Shown here piece after piece: positions 45,382 through 56,496 of a DNA stretch of 64,000 nucleotides. Origin of the DNA: Pseudomonas sp. MYb327 (GTDB lineage Bacteria > Pseudomonadota > Gammaproteobacteria > Pseudomonadales > Pseudomonadaceae); assembly GCF_040438925.1 (NCBI RefSeq), contig NZ_CP159258.1:4044001-4108000 (forward strand), written 5' to 3'. A program made the translations under genes and the position numbers. The notes below the pieces were generated by a model. That model did not search any database, was not told the DNA's origin, and saw only the letters and a program-made list of their open reading frames with translations. Positions within the stretch are counted from its first letter, which is position 1. Each line of letters begins with the position of its first letter.

Positions 45382-45470
45382 TGTAGGAGAGCTTGCCAGC
45401 GATAGCGCTGCATCAGTCGCCATCAATGTTTGATACGCCGACGCCATCGCTGGCAAGCCAGCTCCTACAG
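45382..45470. repeat. REP pair with a damaged left arm
   Basis: The left arm reads tgtaggagagcttgccagcg, lacking part of the gctgg core, while the right arm gctggcaagccagctcctaca is intact. It lies between the convergent cmoB and tadA genes. Confidence 0.8.
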
Positions 45471-45478
45471 TGTCGAGT

Positions 45479-45976
45479 TCAGTCTGAGGGCTTCGCGCGG
45501 CGGGCCTTGAAGAATTCGCTAAGCACTGCCCCGCATTCCTCCGCCAACACCCCGCCTTCAAACAACACCCGATGATTCAAAAAGCCTTGGGTAAAAAATT
45601 GCCCCTGGCTCTGCACGATCCCCGCTTTCGGCTCCAGCGCGCCGTACACCACCCGCGCAATCCGTGAATGGACGATCAGCCCGGCGCACATGCTGCACGG
45701 CTCCAGCGTCACATAGAGGGTGCTGCCCGGCAGGCGATAGTTGCTAACAGCCTGGGCGGCGGCGCGGATCGCGACCATCTCGGCGTGAGCACTCGGGTCG
45801 TTGCCGCTGATCGGGCAATTGAAGCCGCGACCGATGATTTCACCGTCCTGCACCAGCACTGCGCCCACCGGCACTTCGCCGAGAGCAGCACCTTGGGCAG
45901 CCAACGCCAGCGCTTCACGCATGAAGTCGCGATCACGGCTGCGGTCGATGATCGCCGCGGGACGAATCTGACGCAT
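45479..45976 (-). CDS. tadA: tRNA adenosine(34) deaminase TadA
   Basis: A 165-residue zinc deaminase that converts A34 to inosine in tRNA-Arg(ACG). The zinc-binding and catalytic residues are H64-A-E66 and P93-C-S-M-C97. The start at 45976 shares one base with the stop of the multicopper oxidase gene (TGATG), so translation is coupled. A later ATG (MREALALAA) is possible, but the extra basic N-terminus is kept because of the coupling. Confidence 0.92.
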   Translation of the reverse strand: MRQIRPAAIIDRSRDRDFMREALALAAQGAALGEVPVGAVLVQDGEIIGRGFNCPISGNDPSAHAEMVAIRAAAQAVSNYRLPGSTLYVTLEPCSMCAGLIVHSRIARVVYGALEPKAGIVQSQGQFFTQGFLNHRVLFEGGVLAEECGAVLSEFFKARRAKPSD

Positions 45977-47352
45977 CACACCACCTCGATAGCGGCCATC
46001 AGGCCGGTTTCCATGTGGTCGATCACATGGCAGTGGAACATCCACACGCCGGGGTTATCGGCCACCAGCGCCACTTGCGCGCGCTCGTTCTTGCCCAACA
46101 GGTAAGTGTCGGTGAAGTACGGAATGACCTTGTGCCGGTTCGAGGCGATGACCTTGAAGCTCATGCCGTGCAGGTGAATCGGGTGCTGATACTGAGTCAT
46201 GTTTTTCAATTCGAAAATGTAGCTCTTGCCCTTTTCCAGTTTGGCAATCGGGCGGTCGGCGCAGGTCTTGTCGGTGATGTCCCAGGCTTGGCCGTTGATC
46301 TGCCACAGGCTCGGCGGTTTGCCGTTATCGACGTTCACCGACACCGAACCGACCCATTCGAAATTGAAGTTGAGTTTCTCGGCATTGGCCAGGTCCGGCT
46401 CGGCCACCGGGTTGGCGGGCAGCGCGGGTGGCCATTCGGTCGGGGCGTCCGTGTGGGCGACTGACCGCAACGTTCCCAGTCGCACCGGGCCGTTGCGCAG
46501 GGACAATTCTTCACCGGCCGGCGGGGCCTTGATCGCCAGGCAAATGCGCATGCCGGGACCGAGCCAGTATTCCTTGCCAAGCGGACGCGGCTCGATGGGG
46601 TTGCCGTCCAGCGCATAGATCTGCGCTTCGACGCCGGGAATGTTCAGGCGATAAGTCAGGGTGTTGTCGAGATTGAGCAGGCGTACTCGGGTGATCTGCC
46701 CGGCCGGCAAATCAATCACCGCTTGCGGGATGCCATTGATGGTCGACAGACGCCCCGCCGTTCCGCCACGGGCCGCTTCACGGGGAATACTGAAGTCGAC
46801 GAACGCACCCTGTTCATCGATGTGCCAGTTCTTCAGGCTCAAGGTTTTTTCATACTTGAATCCGGTGGGCTCGCGCTCTTCGACGATCAGCGGGCCGACC
46901 AGTCCACGACCGAGTTCTTCGCTGCTGTTGACGTGGGGGTGATACCAATAGCTGCCGGCATCCGGCACGCGGAATTTGTAGTCGAAGTATTCACCCGGCA
47001 GCACCGGCAGCTGCGAGACGTACGGTACGCCGTCCATTTCCAGCGGCAGGCGGATGCCATGCCAGTGGATGGTCGTGGCAACCGGCAGGTGGTTGATGAA
47101 GCGCACCCGCAGCCATTCACCCTGGCGCACGCGCAACTCGGTGCCCGGTGCCGACGGGCCGAACGCCCAGGCTTCGGTCTTGTGTCCTGGCACCAGCTCG
47201 ACGTCCAGCGGTGCGGCAATCAGTTCATAGTCGTGACCGGCATCCGCGTCGGCCCTCTTGCCCAGCCAGTAACGCGACGCACCGCCCGCCCCCACGCCAA
47301 CCACCACAAGACCGGCCAGACCACCGAGTATTTGTCGACGGGAAAAGGACAT
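45976..47352 (-). CDS. Multicopper oxidase, Tat-exported
   Basis: A 458-residue periplasmic copper oxidase of the laccase/CueO/PcoA group. A twin-arginine type signal (SFSRRQILGGLAG) precedes the mature part. All four copper motifs are present: H96-W-H98-G, H138-P-H140, HPIHLHG (about 390-396) and HCHVIDHMETGLM (about 440-452), giving type 1, 2 and 3 sites. The start at 47352 is chosen because it places the Tat motif at the N-terminus. The methionine-rich loop of CueO is absent, so the substrate is open (copper detoxification or phenolics). It overlaps tadA by one base. Confidence 0.9.
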   Translation of the reverse strand: MSFSRRQILGGLAGLVVVGVGAGGASRYWLGKRADADAGHDYELIAAPLDVELVPGHKTEAWAFGPSAPGTELRVRQGEWLRVRFINHLPVATTIHWHGIRLPLEMDGVPYVSQLPVLPGEYFDYKFRVPDAGSYWYHPHVNSSEELGRGLVGPLIVEEREPTGFKYEKTLSLKNWHIDEQGAFVDFSIPREAARGGTAGRLSTINGIPQAVIDLPAGQITRVRLLNLDNTLTYRLNIPGVEAQIYALDGNPIEPRPLGKEYWLGPGMRICLAIKAPPAGEELSLRNGPVRLGTLRSVAHTDAPTEWPPALPANPVAEPDLANAEKLNFNFEWVGSVSVNVDNGKPPSLWQINGQAWDITDKTCADRPIAKLEKGKSYIFELKNMTQYQHPIHLHGMSFKVIASNRHKVIPYFTDTYLLGKNERAQVALVADNPGVWMFHCHVIDHMETGLMAAIEVV

Positions 47353-47541
47353 GAACTCAACTACCTCACAAATCAGCGTCAGGCCCGGGGCCTGCAAAAG
47401 GCGAATACGATACACCTGCAACTGCGAAACAGTAAGGGCGACCTGTGGCCGCACATCAGCCCGGATATAACTATGTAGTGCACAGGCCTTGCACGAACGG
47501 GTCATCCTCGACGTCCCGTTCTTCTCAAGGAGAGAGAGTGC

Positions 47542-50500
47542 ATGAACCCGAACGAAATACGTCCGCTACCCAATGCCGCCGACAAAGCCGCGCTAAAAGC
47601 CATCGCCAAAAGCGTCATCCAGACCTGCCCCGGCCTGCAGGACACCGCGCACGAAGCCGCCAGTGACCTGCTGAAAAAAACCGGCCTCACCGGCCTCGAT
47701 CCGGATCAGGTGTATTTCCACCGTTTCGACGCCGCCCAAAGCAGCTCGAGAACTTTTACCGGTTGGGAGCATGTCAAAGCCACGCCGACGTCCTCCATGA
47801 CCCTGACGCAGTTGGTAATCCACCGCTTTCGCGCCAGCGACCAGGACAATGCCGACCTGCTGGACGTCTATGCGGGCTTCTATACCGCCGGCTCGAACGC
47901 CGGCACCTTCAATGAAACCAACGAAGTGCGCCTGCACGGCAACGAAGTGCTCAAGGAATTCTGGAGCATCGATTTCAGTTCGATGTACCGCGAGCGCCTG
48001 ACAACCTTCTGGAACACATCCGCTGCCGACTTCCGTACCCTGGCCAAGTGCAACTTTCTCATCGAGGCGGTGAAGGCACGGGACAAACGCCAGTTGAGCG
48101 ACGAGGATTTCCAGTTCGTCACCGACGCTGTCATCGGTCCGGTCACCTGGCCTGTCACCCTGCAATTGCTGCAAGCACAGCATCCTTGCGCGGATAACGT
48201 TCGGGCGCTGGATGTCGATGGCTACGTCGCCACCAATGTCCTTCGTTTCGTTGCGCCCAAGGGCCGGCAAATGGTTTACCTGCCCGGTGAAACCGTCGCC
48301 TTCAAGGTGCTGGAAACAGAGACGGACATGCACTACTGGATGTTGCAGCAGATGAACAAAGACGCTGCACGTCAGGCGTTCATGACGCACTTTTCCATGG
48401 CCGATCGCCAGACCATCGCCGAGAATATCACCGACTTGATGAATCGGCTGGTCAGCACTTGGGGCAAGTACGACCATCACCTCATCAACAAGACAAACCG
48501 GATCATCAGCGGTGATGCCTTCAACTGGCTGCGCGATTCGAGCAAAGACGCGATGTTCGCCGAGGCCGATCTTTCATTGACCTCCAATGGCGACCTACGC
48601 AAGAAGCTGTGGATCGGCTACCTCAGTGCCGGTGTGAAAGTGTTTGGCCCGATGGCGGTCGTCGGCTGGCCGATTGCATTGCCCCTGGTCGGGGCCAGCA
48701 TCGCCAACCTGGGCCTGAACATCGATCAGGCCCAGAATGCGAAGACCGCCGAAGAGCGCAAGGCCGGTGTCCTGGGTGCGGTGTTCGCCAGTATCGATGT
48801 GCTGTTCAACTTGCTCGTTCTCAAGGGCCCGGGCTCGCTGGAAGAAATCGGCCCCGAAATTGATGCCGCCGAAGCGAGTGAAATGGCCGAGTATCGCGAA
48901 GCATTAATACCGGATGAAGGCAGCGAGTCCGTTGGTGAATCGACGGAAACGTCTGAGCCGTCTGGACCTGTAACGGGCACACCCGGCAACACGGGCACAG
49001 GCAGTTCACCGTTATCAGTGCCGGATGCCTACAAAGTCGATGTGGTTCTGGACGACGCAACACTTGTCCGTGAGCCGGGCAAGTTCCAGGGGACCTATCG
49101 ACTCCAGTCCAATCCCTCCAGCGCGATCAAGCTAAGGGGCAATGCCTACTACACACGCTACGAAAACAACCTCAATGGCCGTGGCCAGTGGGCAATCATC
49201 GACCCGGCCAACCCCGACTCGTTTTCAAGATCGATTCCGGTGCGGTTTTTGACTGCCGCTGAAGAGTGGGAAGTCGTACCCAAGCTGGGCCTCAAGGGCG
49301 GCATGGAAGCACCCATTGAGTTTGCCGAGGGCGTAAGTGGCGGGGCTGACGTCGAAGAGTGGGCACGAACGCCAGGCATTCATCTGCCGGGCCTTGAAGA
49401 CCCTGCGATGAGGAAATGGGCGCTCGGGGGTGCAGACGTTCGCAGTCCATTCAGGCGAATTTGGTCGGTTGGCGGAATCGACGTCGAGAGCGTGGTGGGA
49501 CGCGACGTCAGGGCAAACATCCAGAGTTGGCTCAGGCTTCCTGTCGTTGAAGAGGAAGTCAGTTTCAGCGAGTTCGAAATGGCTCAGGAAGTACCTCGCC
49601 AAACGCTCGTCAGTGATGCCAGGGCCTGGTACGACCTTCACCCCCCCGTACCCCGTTTACCGGTTGCTTCAGCGCAGTCGATCGCATCGCCCGGCGACCT
49701 GCTTGAAACGGCATTCGCGCAAAAACCGGGACTTGTCATCGGCGAAAGCCAAGGCAGCATCGGCAGCAAACAGTTCCTGATCGAGAACATGCCCGCCCTC
49801 GCTCAGCGCGGGGTGAAGACGCTGTACTTGCAGGAACTGCTGGTGAACGTCAATCAACCCGAACTGGATGCTTTCGCACGAACCGGCGAAATGCCCGCCG
49901 AGCTGGATAACTACCTGCAAAAACTCGATATCAAGGCCGGCAACGATCCCACTGGCAAATTCAATCTGATGAATTTGGTGAAAGCCGCCAATGCCCAGCG
50001 CATTCGGGTACAGGCCATCGACATGTCGACGACCTACAACATCAACAAAGAAGCTTTCGCCTGGGAGTCGGATTACCAGTCGTCACGGAGTTTTTTTGCA
50101 AGCGAAGTCATTCAATTCAATGAAGCGTTAAAAGCGCCAGCTAAATGGGTGGCCCTGGTCAATCACGAGAACATGGCGACGTTCAGAGGTTATCGAGGCA
50201 TCAGCGAACAGACGGACGCGTTGAGCATCCGCATCGACGACGTGGCACCAGGACAAGCGCAATCCATTGGCGCCGACCCGGGGTTACCCGTGGAATACGC
50301 AGACTATCCGGACTCCCCCGTTTATGAAGTGTCGGACGGGACCGACGTCGACAGCATCCATGACTCGATCAAAGGTGACTGGCGTCTTCAGGTGGAAACC
50401 CAATGGGCGTACAGAACCCCGCATGACCTCAGAGTTCTGTTGCCGAAACCGGGGATGTTCACCTTCCAGCGCTACCGAAGCAGCGCCCTGGTGGTGTATC

Positions 50501-52269
50501 GCAACGCCGAAGGTCGAATGGCCGACAGCGTGATCAGGACGACACCCGGTGGCAGGCTCAACCTGGATACTCCGCTTCGGCCCGCCTACGAATCCATGAC
50601 GGTGAATAACCTCGATGAACTGAAAGAGGCATTGATCGCCAAAGGCATGAAACCCATGGGTTGGCCCGCCGAACTCGCTGAAGAAGTCGACTCAGCCTTG
50701 CCTGAAATCTCCCAACGCGTCGAAGTACCCAGCCACTGGCAAGCCAACGAACTGCTCGAAGGTCAAACGCCAGTGAGCGAGCCTGGGAAATTCCAGGGTA
50801 TTTATCAGCTCGAGTCCAACCCGTCATCCGCCATCCTGATGAACGACCTCGCGTACTACGTGCGCTACGAGAGCGACCTCAATGGTGCAGGGCACTGGGC
50901 AATCATCGACCCGGAAAACCCGAACAGCTTCACGAACTCGATTCCGGTACGCATCAACGCCGAGGGTGAATGGGAAACCCTGCCACGCAACGGTCTACAG
51001 GGTGGTGGCAATAACCTGCCGGGAAGGTCACAAATAGCTGTTCCAAACCCTCCACAAGCAAACCCGGGCCGCCCCGTCACTCCCTATGATGTGTCTGGGG
51101 GACTGCGCCTGAGAAAGCTCGCGCTGGGCATAAGAGAGACCCACATCAGAATCGTCCGCCAGCCAAACGGCAGTCTGCGCGGAATGTCCACTTACGATGA
51201 ATACGTTGCAGCGTCTCGTGCCAAGTTGTCGAAAGACGCTCGTGAGTTTTTTTCCCACAGCGGCTTCACACGTTCATTGCCCCCACGCCCGGAGCTTCCT
51301 GCCGTTACACCTTCGACTACGGTTACTGAACTGATTCAAAAAGTATTCGACGCGGCACCGGGCCTGGTGGTCGGCGAAAGCCAGGATCGCATTGCCAGCA
51401 TGCAGTTTCTCATCGAGAACATGCCGACCCTCGCGCGTCAGGGTGTCAAGACGCTCTACTTCCATCGTCTGCTCAATGACTTCAGTCAACTGGACCTCCT
51501 CCAATTCTTCCAGACCGGGGAAATGTCCAGCGACCTCGAGGAGTATCTGCAACGGCTGGAAAGCGACCCCTCCGGACGATACACGCCGCTTCAAGTGGTC
51601 AAGGCTGCCCGACTCAACGGCATTCGCGTTCAGGCAACAGACTGCCTGGCGAGCTACCGCTACCCCGCTTCGCCACTTCCCGACATGCACGAACAAGCCA
51701 TCAAGACTTACCTCACCCACTCCATCATGCAGGCGGAAAAATCCCTCAACGGAGCTGGCAAATGGGTGGTACTGACGGATCAGCAAAACATAAACACCTT
51801 CCGCGGCATGGCGGGCATCAGCGAAATGCAGGGCGGTATCGGATTGCGCATAGAGGAGGTGCTGCCTGAAAACCACCTGCTGATCGAAACGGACAGAGGG
51901 ATTGAAATTGGGCGCGGTTTTGCCACTCAACCCGAATCCACAGTCGGCAATTACGACACTCTGTACGCTGACATGAGTTTGCAGTCGCCACTGCCGTTGC
52001 TCGAAAGGACACCGGCCGAGCTCGAACGACTACTGTTCCGGCAAGGGATGTTCACCTTCGTGAAATCGAATGGGAACTGGACGCTGATTCATCGCAGCAG
52101 AGTCGGTCAACTTGTCCGCACTCTCGTCGAGCATACGGCTGACGGCAAATACCTGATCAATCGCCCGTCATGGACCGATGTGCATCAGGTGCCGTATGAC
52201 AACATCGTCGAACTGACCTGGGCTCTCAGCCGCATGGGCATGGATCTGGTAGGCCGTTTGCCGCTTTAA
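47542..52269 (+). CDS. Giant dermonecrotic-toxin-like protein with duplicated C-terminal module
   Basis: A 1575-residue protein of the dermonecrotic/membrane-targeting toxin type. Residues about 80-300 match the toxin N-terminal region (TNEVRLHGNEVLKEFWSIDF). Residues about 355-435 are hydrophobic (VFGPMAVVGWPIALPLVGAS). The rest is a direct duplication of a ~530-residue module: about 504-1050 and 1060-1575. Each has an entry part (REPGKFQGTYRLQSNPSSAI / SEPGKFQGIYQLESNPSSAI), a domain beginning GLVIGESQ (G734) or GLVVGESQ (G1278) that resembles the Tiki/EreA/ChaN-like fold of toxin C-termini, and a closing PGMFTF segment. H875 of module 1 is Q1414 in module 2. No signal peptide or neighbouring secretion or immunity gene was found. 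The ATG follows an AGGAGAGAG site. Enzymatic role is inference. Confidence 0.75.
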   Translation: MNPNEIRPLPNAADKAALKAIAKSVIQTCPGLQDTAHEAASDLLKKTGLTGLDPDQVYFHRFDAAQSSSRTFTGWEHVKATPTSSMTLTQLVIHRFRASDQDNADLLDVYAGFYTAGSNAGTFNETNEVRLHGNEVLKEFWSIDFSSMYRERLTTFWNTSAADFRTLAKCNFLIEAVKARDKRQLSDEDFQFVTDAVIGPVTWPVTLQLLQAQHPCADNVRALDVDGYVATNVLRFVAPKGRQMVYLPGETVAFKVLETETDMHYWMLQQMNKDAARQAFMTHFSMADRQTIAENITDLMNRLVSTWGKYDHHLINKTNRIISGDAFNWLRDSSKDAMFAEADLSLTSNGDLRKKLWIGYLSAGVKVFGPMAVVGWPIALPLVGASIANLGLNIDQAQNAKTAEERKAGVLGAVFASIDVLFNLLVLKGPGSLEEIGPEIDAAEASEMAEYREALIPDEGSESVGESTETSEPSGPVTGTPGNTGTGSSPLSVPDAYKVDVVLDDATLVREPGKFQGTYRLQSNPSSAIKLRGNAYYTRYENNLNGRGQWAIIDPANPDSFSRSIPVRFLTAAEEWEVVPKLGLKGGMEAPIEFAEGVSGGADVEEWARTPGIHLPGLEDPAMRKWALGGADVRSPFRRIWSVGGIDVESVVGRDVRANIQSWLRLPVVEEEVSFSEFEMAQEVPRQTLVSDARAWYDLHPPVPRLPVASAQSIASPGDLLETAFAQKPGLVIGESQGSIGSKQFLIENMPALAQRGVKTLYLQELLVNVNQPELDAFARTGEMPAELDNYLQKLDIKAGNDPTGKFNLMNLVKAANAQRIRVQAIDMSTTYNINKEAFAWESDYQSSRSFFASEVIQFNEALKAPAKWVALVNHENMATFRGYRGISEQTDALSIRIDDVAPGQAQSIGADPGLPVEYADYPDSPVYEVSDGTDVDSIHDSIKGDWRLQVETQWAYRTPHDLRVLLPKPGMFTFQRYRSSALVVYRNAEGRMADSVIRTTPGGRLNLDTPLRPAYESMTVNNLDELKEALIAKGMKPMGWPAELAEEVDSALPEISQRVEVPSHWQANELLEGQTPVSEPGKFQGIYQLESNPSSAILMNDLAYYVRYESDLNGAGHWAIIDPENPNSFTNSIPVRINAEGEWETLPRNGLQGGGNNLPGRSQIAVPNPPQANPGRPVTPYDVSGGLRLRKLALGIRETHIRIVRQPNGSLRGMSTYDEYVAASRAKLSKDAREFFSHSGFTRSLPPRPELPAVTPSTTVTELIQKVFDAAPGLVVGESQDRIASMQFLIENMPTLARQGVKTLYFHRLLNDFSQLDLLQFFQTGEMSSDLEEYLQRLESDPSGRYTPLQVVKAARLNGIRVQATDCLASYRYPASPLPDMHEQAIKTYLTHSIMQAEKSLNGAGKWVVLTDQQNINTFRGMAGISEMQGGIGLRIEEVLPENHLLIETDRGIEIGRGFATQPESTVGNYDTLYADMSLQSPLPLLERTPAELERLLFRQGMFTFVKSNGNWTLIHRSRVGQLVRTLVEHTADGKYLINRPSWTDVHQVPYDNIVELTWALSRMGMDLVGRLPL

Positions 52270-52312
52270 CTGACCACCCGCTTTTTCACGGGTACGCATC
52301 CCCCCGAAATGC

Positions 52313-52347
52313 AAAAAGCCCCCGATCTCACGATCGGGGGCTTTTTT
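52313..52347. terminator. Bidirectional rho-independent terminator
   Basis: aaaaagcccccgat-ctcac-gatcgggggctttttt has a 13-14 bp GC-rich stem with A and T runs on either side. It separates the convergent giant toxin gene and guaA. Confidence 0.9.
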
Positions 52348-52389
52348 GTCGCTATCGTTTCGAGCCTGCGTTTATCGGCTCAATCACGA

Positions 52390-53967
52390 TCATTCCCACT
52401 CAATAGTCGCTGGCGGCTTGCTCGATACGTCGTAGGTGACGCGGGAGATGCCTTCGATTTCATTGATGATGCGGCCGCTGACGGTTTCCAGCAGTTCGTA
52501 AGGCAGGTGAGCCCAACGCGCGGTCATGAAGTCGATGGTTTCCACGGCACGCAGGGCCACGACCCACGCGTAACGACGGCCATCGCCCACCACCCCAACC
52601 GATTTCACCGGCTGGAACACCACGAATGCCTGGCTGACCTTGTGGTACCAGTCGGCCTTGCGCAGTTCTTCGATGAAGATGTGGTCGGCGCGACGCAGCA
52701 GGTCGGCGTATTCCTTCTTCACTTCACCGAGGATCCGTACGCCCAGGCCCGGGCCCGGGAACGGGTGACGGTAGACCATGTCGTACGGCAGGCCCAGTTC
52801 CAGGCCCAGACGACGGACTTCATCCTTGAACAGTTCGCGCAGTGGCTCGACCAGTTTCAGGTTCATTTCTTCCGGCAGGCCGCCCACGTTGTGGTGCGAC
52901 TTGATCACGTGGGCCTTGCCGCTTTTGGCGCCAGCCGACTCGATCACGTCCGGGTAGATGGTGCCCTGGGCCAGGTACTTGATGTTTTCCAGTTTGTTGG
53001 ACTGGGCATCGAACACGTCGATGAAGGTACGGCCGATGATCTTGCGCTTCTTCTCCGGGTCGGACTCGCCGGCCAGGTTGTTGAGGAACTGGTCCTCGGC
53101 GTTGGCGCGGATCACCTTGACGCCCATGTTCTCGGCGAACATGGCCATCACTTGCTCGCCTTCGTGCAAGCGCAGCAGGCCGTTGTCGACGAATACGCAA
53201 GTCAGCTGGTCGCCGATGGCTTTGTGCAGCAGTGCGGCAACCACGGACGAATCCACGCCGCCGGACAGGCCGAGCAGCACGTTGTCGGTGCCGACCTGGG
53301 CGCGAACCTGGGCGATGGCATCTTCAGCGATCTTCGAAGGCGTCCACAGTGCTTCACACTCGCAGATGTCGAGGATGAAGCGCGACAGGATGCGGCCGCC
53401 CTGCTTGGTGTGGGTCACTTCCGGGTGGAACTGCACGCCGTAGTAGCGACGGTCATCGCTGAACATGCCGGCGATCGGACAGCTCGGGGTGCTGGCCAGG
53501 ATGTGGAAGTCTTCCGGCATGCGGGTAACTTTGTCACCGTGGCTCATCCATACGTCGAGGCCGAACAGGCCATCGGCGTCGATGTGGTCTTCGATGCCGT
53601 CGAGCAGGCGGCTCTTGCCGACCACGTCAACGCGGGCGTAACCGAACTCACGCAGCTCGGAACCTTCAACCTTGCCACCCAGTTGCTCGGCCATGGTCTG
53701 CATGCCGTAGCAGATACCGAAGACCGGCACGCCCAGGTCCCAGACCGCTTGCGGGGCACGTGGGCTATCAGCCACGTGTACCGACTCGGGGCCCCCGGCG
53801 AGGATGATCCCTTTAGGCGCGAATTCGCGGATCGCTTCATCGTCCATGTCGAACGGATGCAGTTCGCAATACACGCCGATTTCACGCACGCGGCGGGCGA
53901 TCAATTGGGTGTACTGGGAACCGAAGTCGAGGATCAGGATGCGGTGAGCGTGAATATCGAGGGCCAT
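52390..53967 (-). CDS. guaA: GMP synthase (glutamine-hydrolysing)
   Basis: A 525-residue enzyme converting XMP to GMP with glutamine and ATP. The class I amidotransferase domain (1-200) has the catalytic Cys86 in [16 protein letters not shown] and the His/Glu pair in [11 protein letters not shown]. The ATP pyrophosphatase domain has the P-loop [14 protein letters not shown]. The C-terminus [17 protein letters not shown] is typical. It lies 99 bp downstream of guaB on the same strand, the usual guaBA unit. Confidence 0.97.
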   Translation of the reverse strand: MALDIHAHRILILDFGSQYTQLIARRVREIGVYCELHPFDMDDEAIREFAPKGIILAGGPESVHVADSPRAPQAVWDLGVPVFGICYGMQTMAEQLGGKVEGSELREFGYARVDVVGKSRLLDGIEDHIDADGLFGLDVWMSHGDKVTRMPEDFHILASTPSCPIAGMFSDDRRYYGVQFHPEVTHTKQGGRILSRFILDICECEALWTPSKIAEDAIAQVRAQVGTDNVLLGLSGGVDSSVVAALLHKAIGDQLTCVFVDNGLLRLHEGEQVMAMFAENMGVKVIRANAEDQFLNNLAGESDPEKKRKIIGRTFIDVFDAQSNKLENIKYLAQGTIYPDVIESAGAKSGKAHVIKSHHNVGGLPEEMNLKLVEPLRELFKDEVRRLGLELGLPYDMVYRHPFPGPGLGVRILGEVKKEYADLLRRADHIFIEELRKADWYHKVSQAFVVFQPVKSVGVVGDGRRYAWVVALRAVETIDFMTARWAHLPYELLETVSGRIINEIEGISRVTYDVSSKPPATIEWE

Positions 53968-54066
53968 GATTCAGTCTCGTCTAAGTCATTCAGAAACAGT
54001 CGTGATTCAGAAACAACTCGGGGCTGAATAAAACAGCCCCGGTTGCTTAACTTGTCGCTTGAAGGC

Positions 54067-55614
<1,548 letters not shown>

Positions 55615-55652
55615 CTATTATCGATGCGGTGATCGACGGGAGATTTGAAGGG

Positions 55653-55717
55653 CATCGCCAGCAAGCCGGCTCCTACAGATTTAGCGTGATCTTGTAGGAG
55701 CCGGCTTGCTGGCGATC
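55653..55717. repeat. REP pair (inverted, tails inward)
   Basis: tcgccagcaagccggctcctaca and tgtaggagccggcttgctggcga form an exact 23-base inverted repeat with a ~19-base loop, between guaB and the zinc-ribbon gene. The orientation is opposite to most other pairs here. Confidence 0.9.
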
Positions 55718-55743
55718 AACGATAACGCGGTCCATCCGACGCG

Positions 55744-56292
55744 TTACAACTCGACTTTCACCCAACTGACAGGCTGATCGAGCCAATCGGCAAACTCGTC
55801 GAGAAAGCTCTGCTTGAACCCGGCTTCGGCCCAGTTGTTGAAGATAAAGCCCAGGTTGGAAAAGCCGCATTCCTGCAAAAACAAAAAGCCGTTGATGTCG
55901 TCTTCATGTCCGCATTCCGGGCAGGTGAAGTTATCCGTGCGTCCCGGCATCCAGTCTTCCAGGCTTTCAAACAACGCTTCACCGACTTCCTTGCGGCACT
56001 CGGCGCAACCTGCCTCACTGAGAAACCCCTTGGCCGGTGTATAGATGCAACGCTTGGTGACGATCTCGAGGCCATTGATCGGCTCACCGAACGGCAAGGC
56101 TTCCGGGTGCAGGACCACCGCGCGGGCGCCGTCGGCGATGGCGTGAGCCATGCGATTGCCGGTGCGACCGCAAGTGGTCAGCTCTTCGTTGATGATGTTC
56201 TTGCGCACCAGCCAACGCACGATCGCCCGGGCCCTCGGCTCGTGCACCGGCAGCGTGGAGATTTTCGGGACGATGATGCTTTGCGAATTCAT
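55744..56292 (-). CDS. Conserved protein with two CxxC pairs (putative zinc ribbon)
   Basis: A 182-residue soluble protein I do not recognise beyond its presence in pseudomonads, where it is sometimes labelled as a sugar transporter ATPase without any ATPase motif. It has CAEC at 96-99 and CPEC at 124-127, enough for one structural zinc site, and further cysteines at 41 and 82. The C-terminus (GFIFNNWAEAGFKQSFLDEF) is acidic and aromatic. The start at 56292 (MNSQSIIVPKIS) is the ATG nearest the conserved part. Function unknown. Confidence 0.75.
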   Translation of the reverse strand: MNSQSIIVPKISTLPVHEPRARAIVRWLVRKNIINEELTTCGRTGNRMAHAIADGARAVVLHPEALPFGEPINGLEIVTKRCIYTPAKGFLSEAGCAECRKEVGEALFESLEDWMPGRTDNFTCPECGHEDDINGFLFLQECGFSNLGFIFNNWAEAGFKQSFLDEFADWLDQPVSWVKVEL

Positions 56293-56378
56293 GGGATACA
56301 GGCCTGAAGCTTTAATGAAGGGACTTGAATACCCCACAAATAATAGGTCGACCCAGACATGATGCCTGGCACCGACCT

Positions 56379-56469
56379 TGTAGGAGCTGGCTTGCCAGCG
56401 ATGGCGTCAGCACTTCAAACATTGATGTCGACTGAACCACCGCTATCGCGGGCAAGCCCGCGCCTACAG
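56379..56469. repeat. REP pair (inverted)
   Basis: tgtaggagctggcttgccag faces cgcgggcaagcccgcgcctaca across about 50 bp, downstream of purT and upstream of the zinc-ribbon gene. Confidence 0.85.
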
Positions 56470-56496
56470 AAGAGGGCGGACCTGTCCGAGAGGTTT

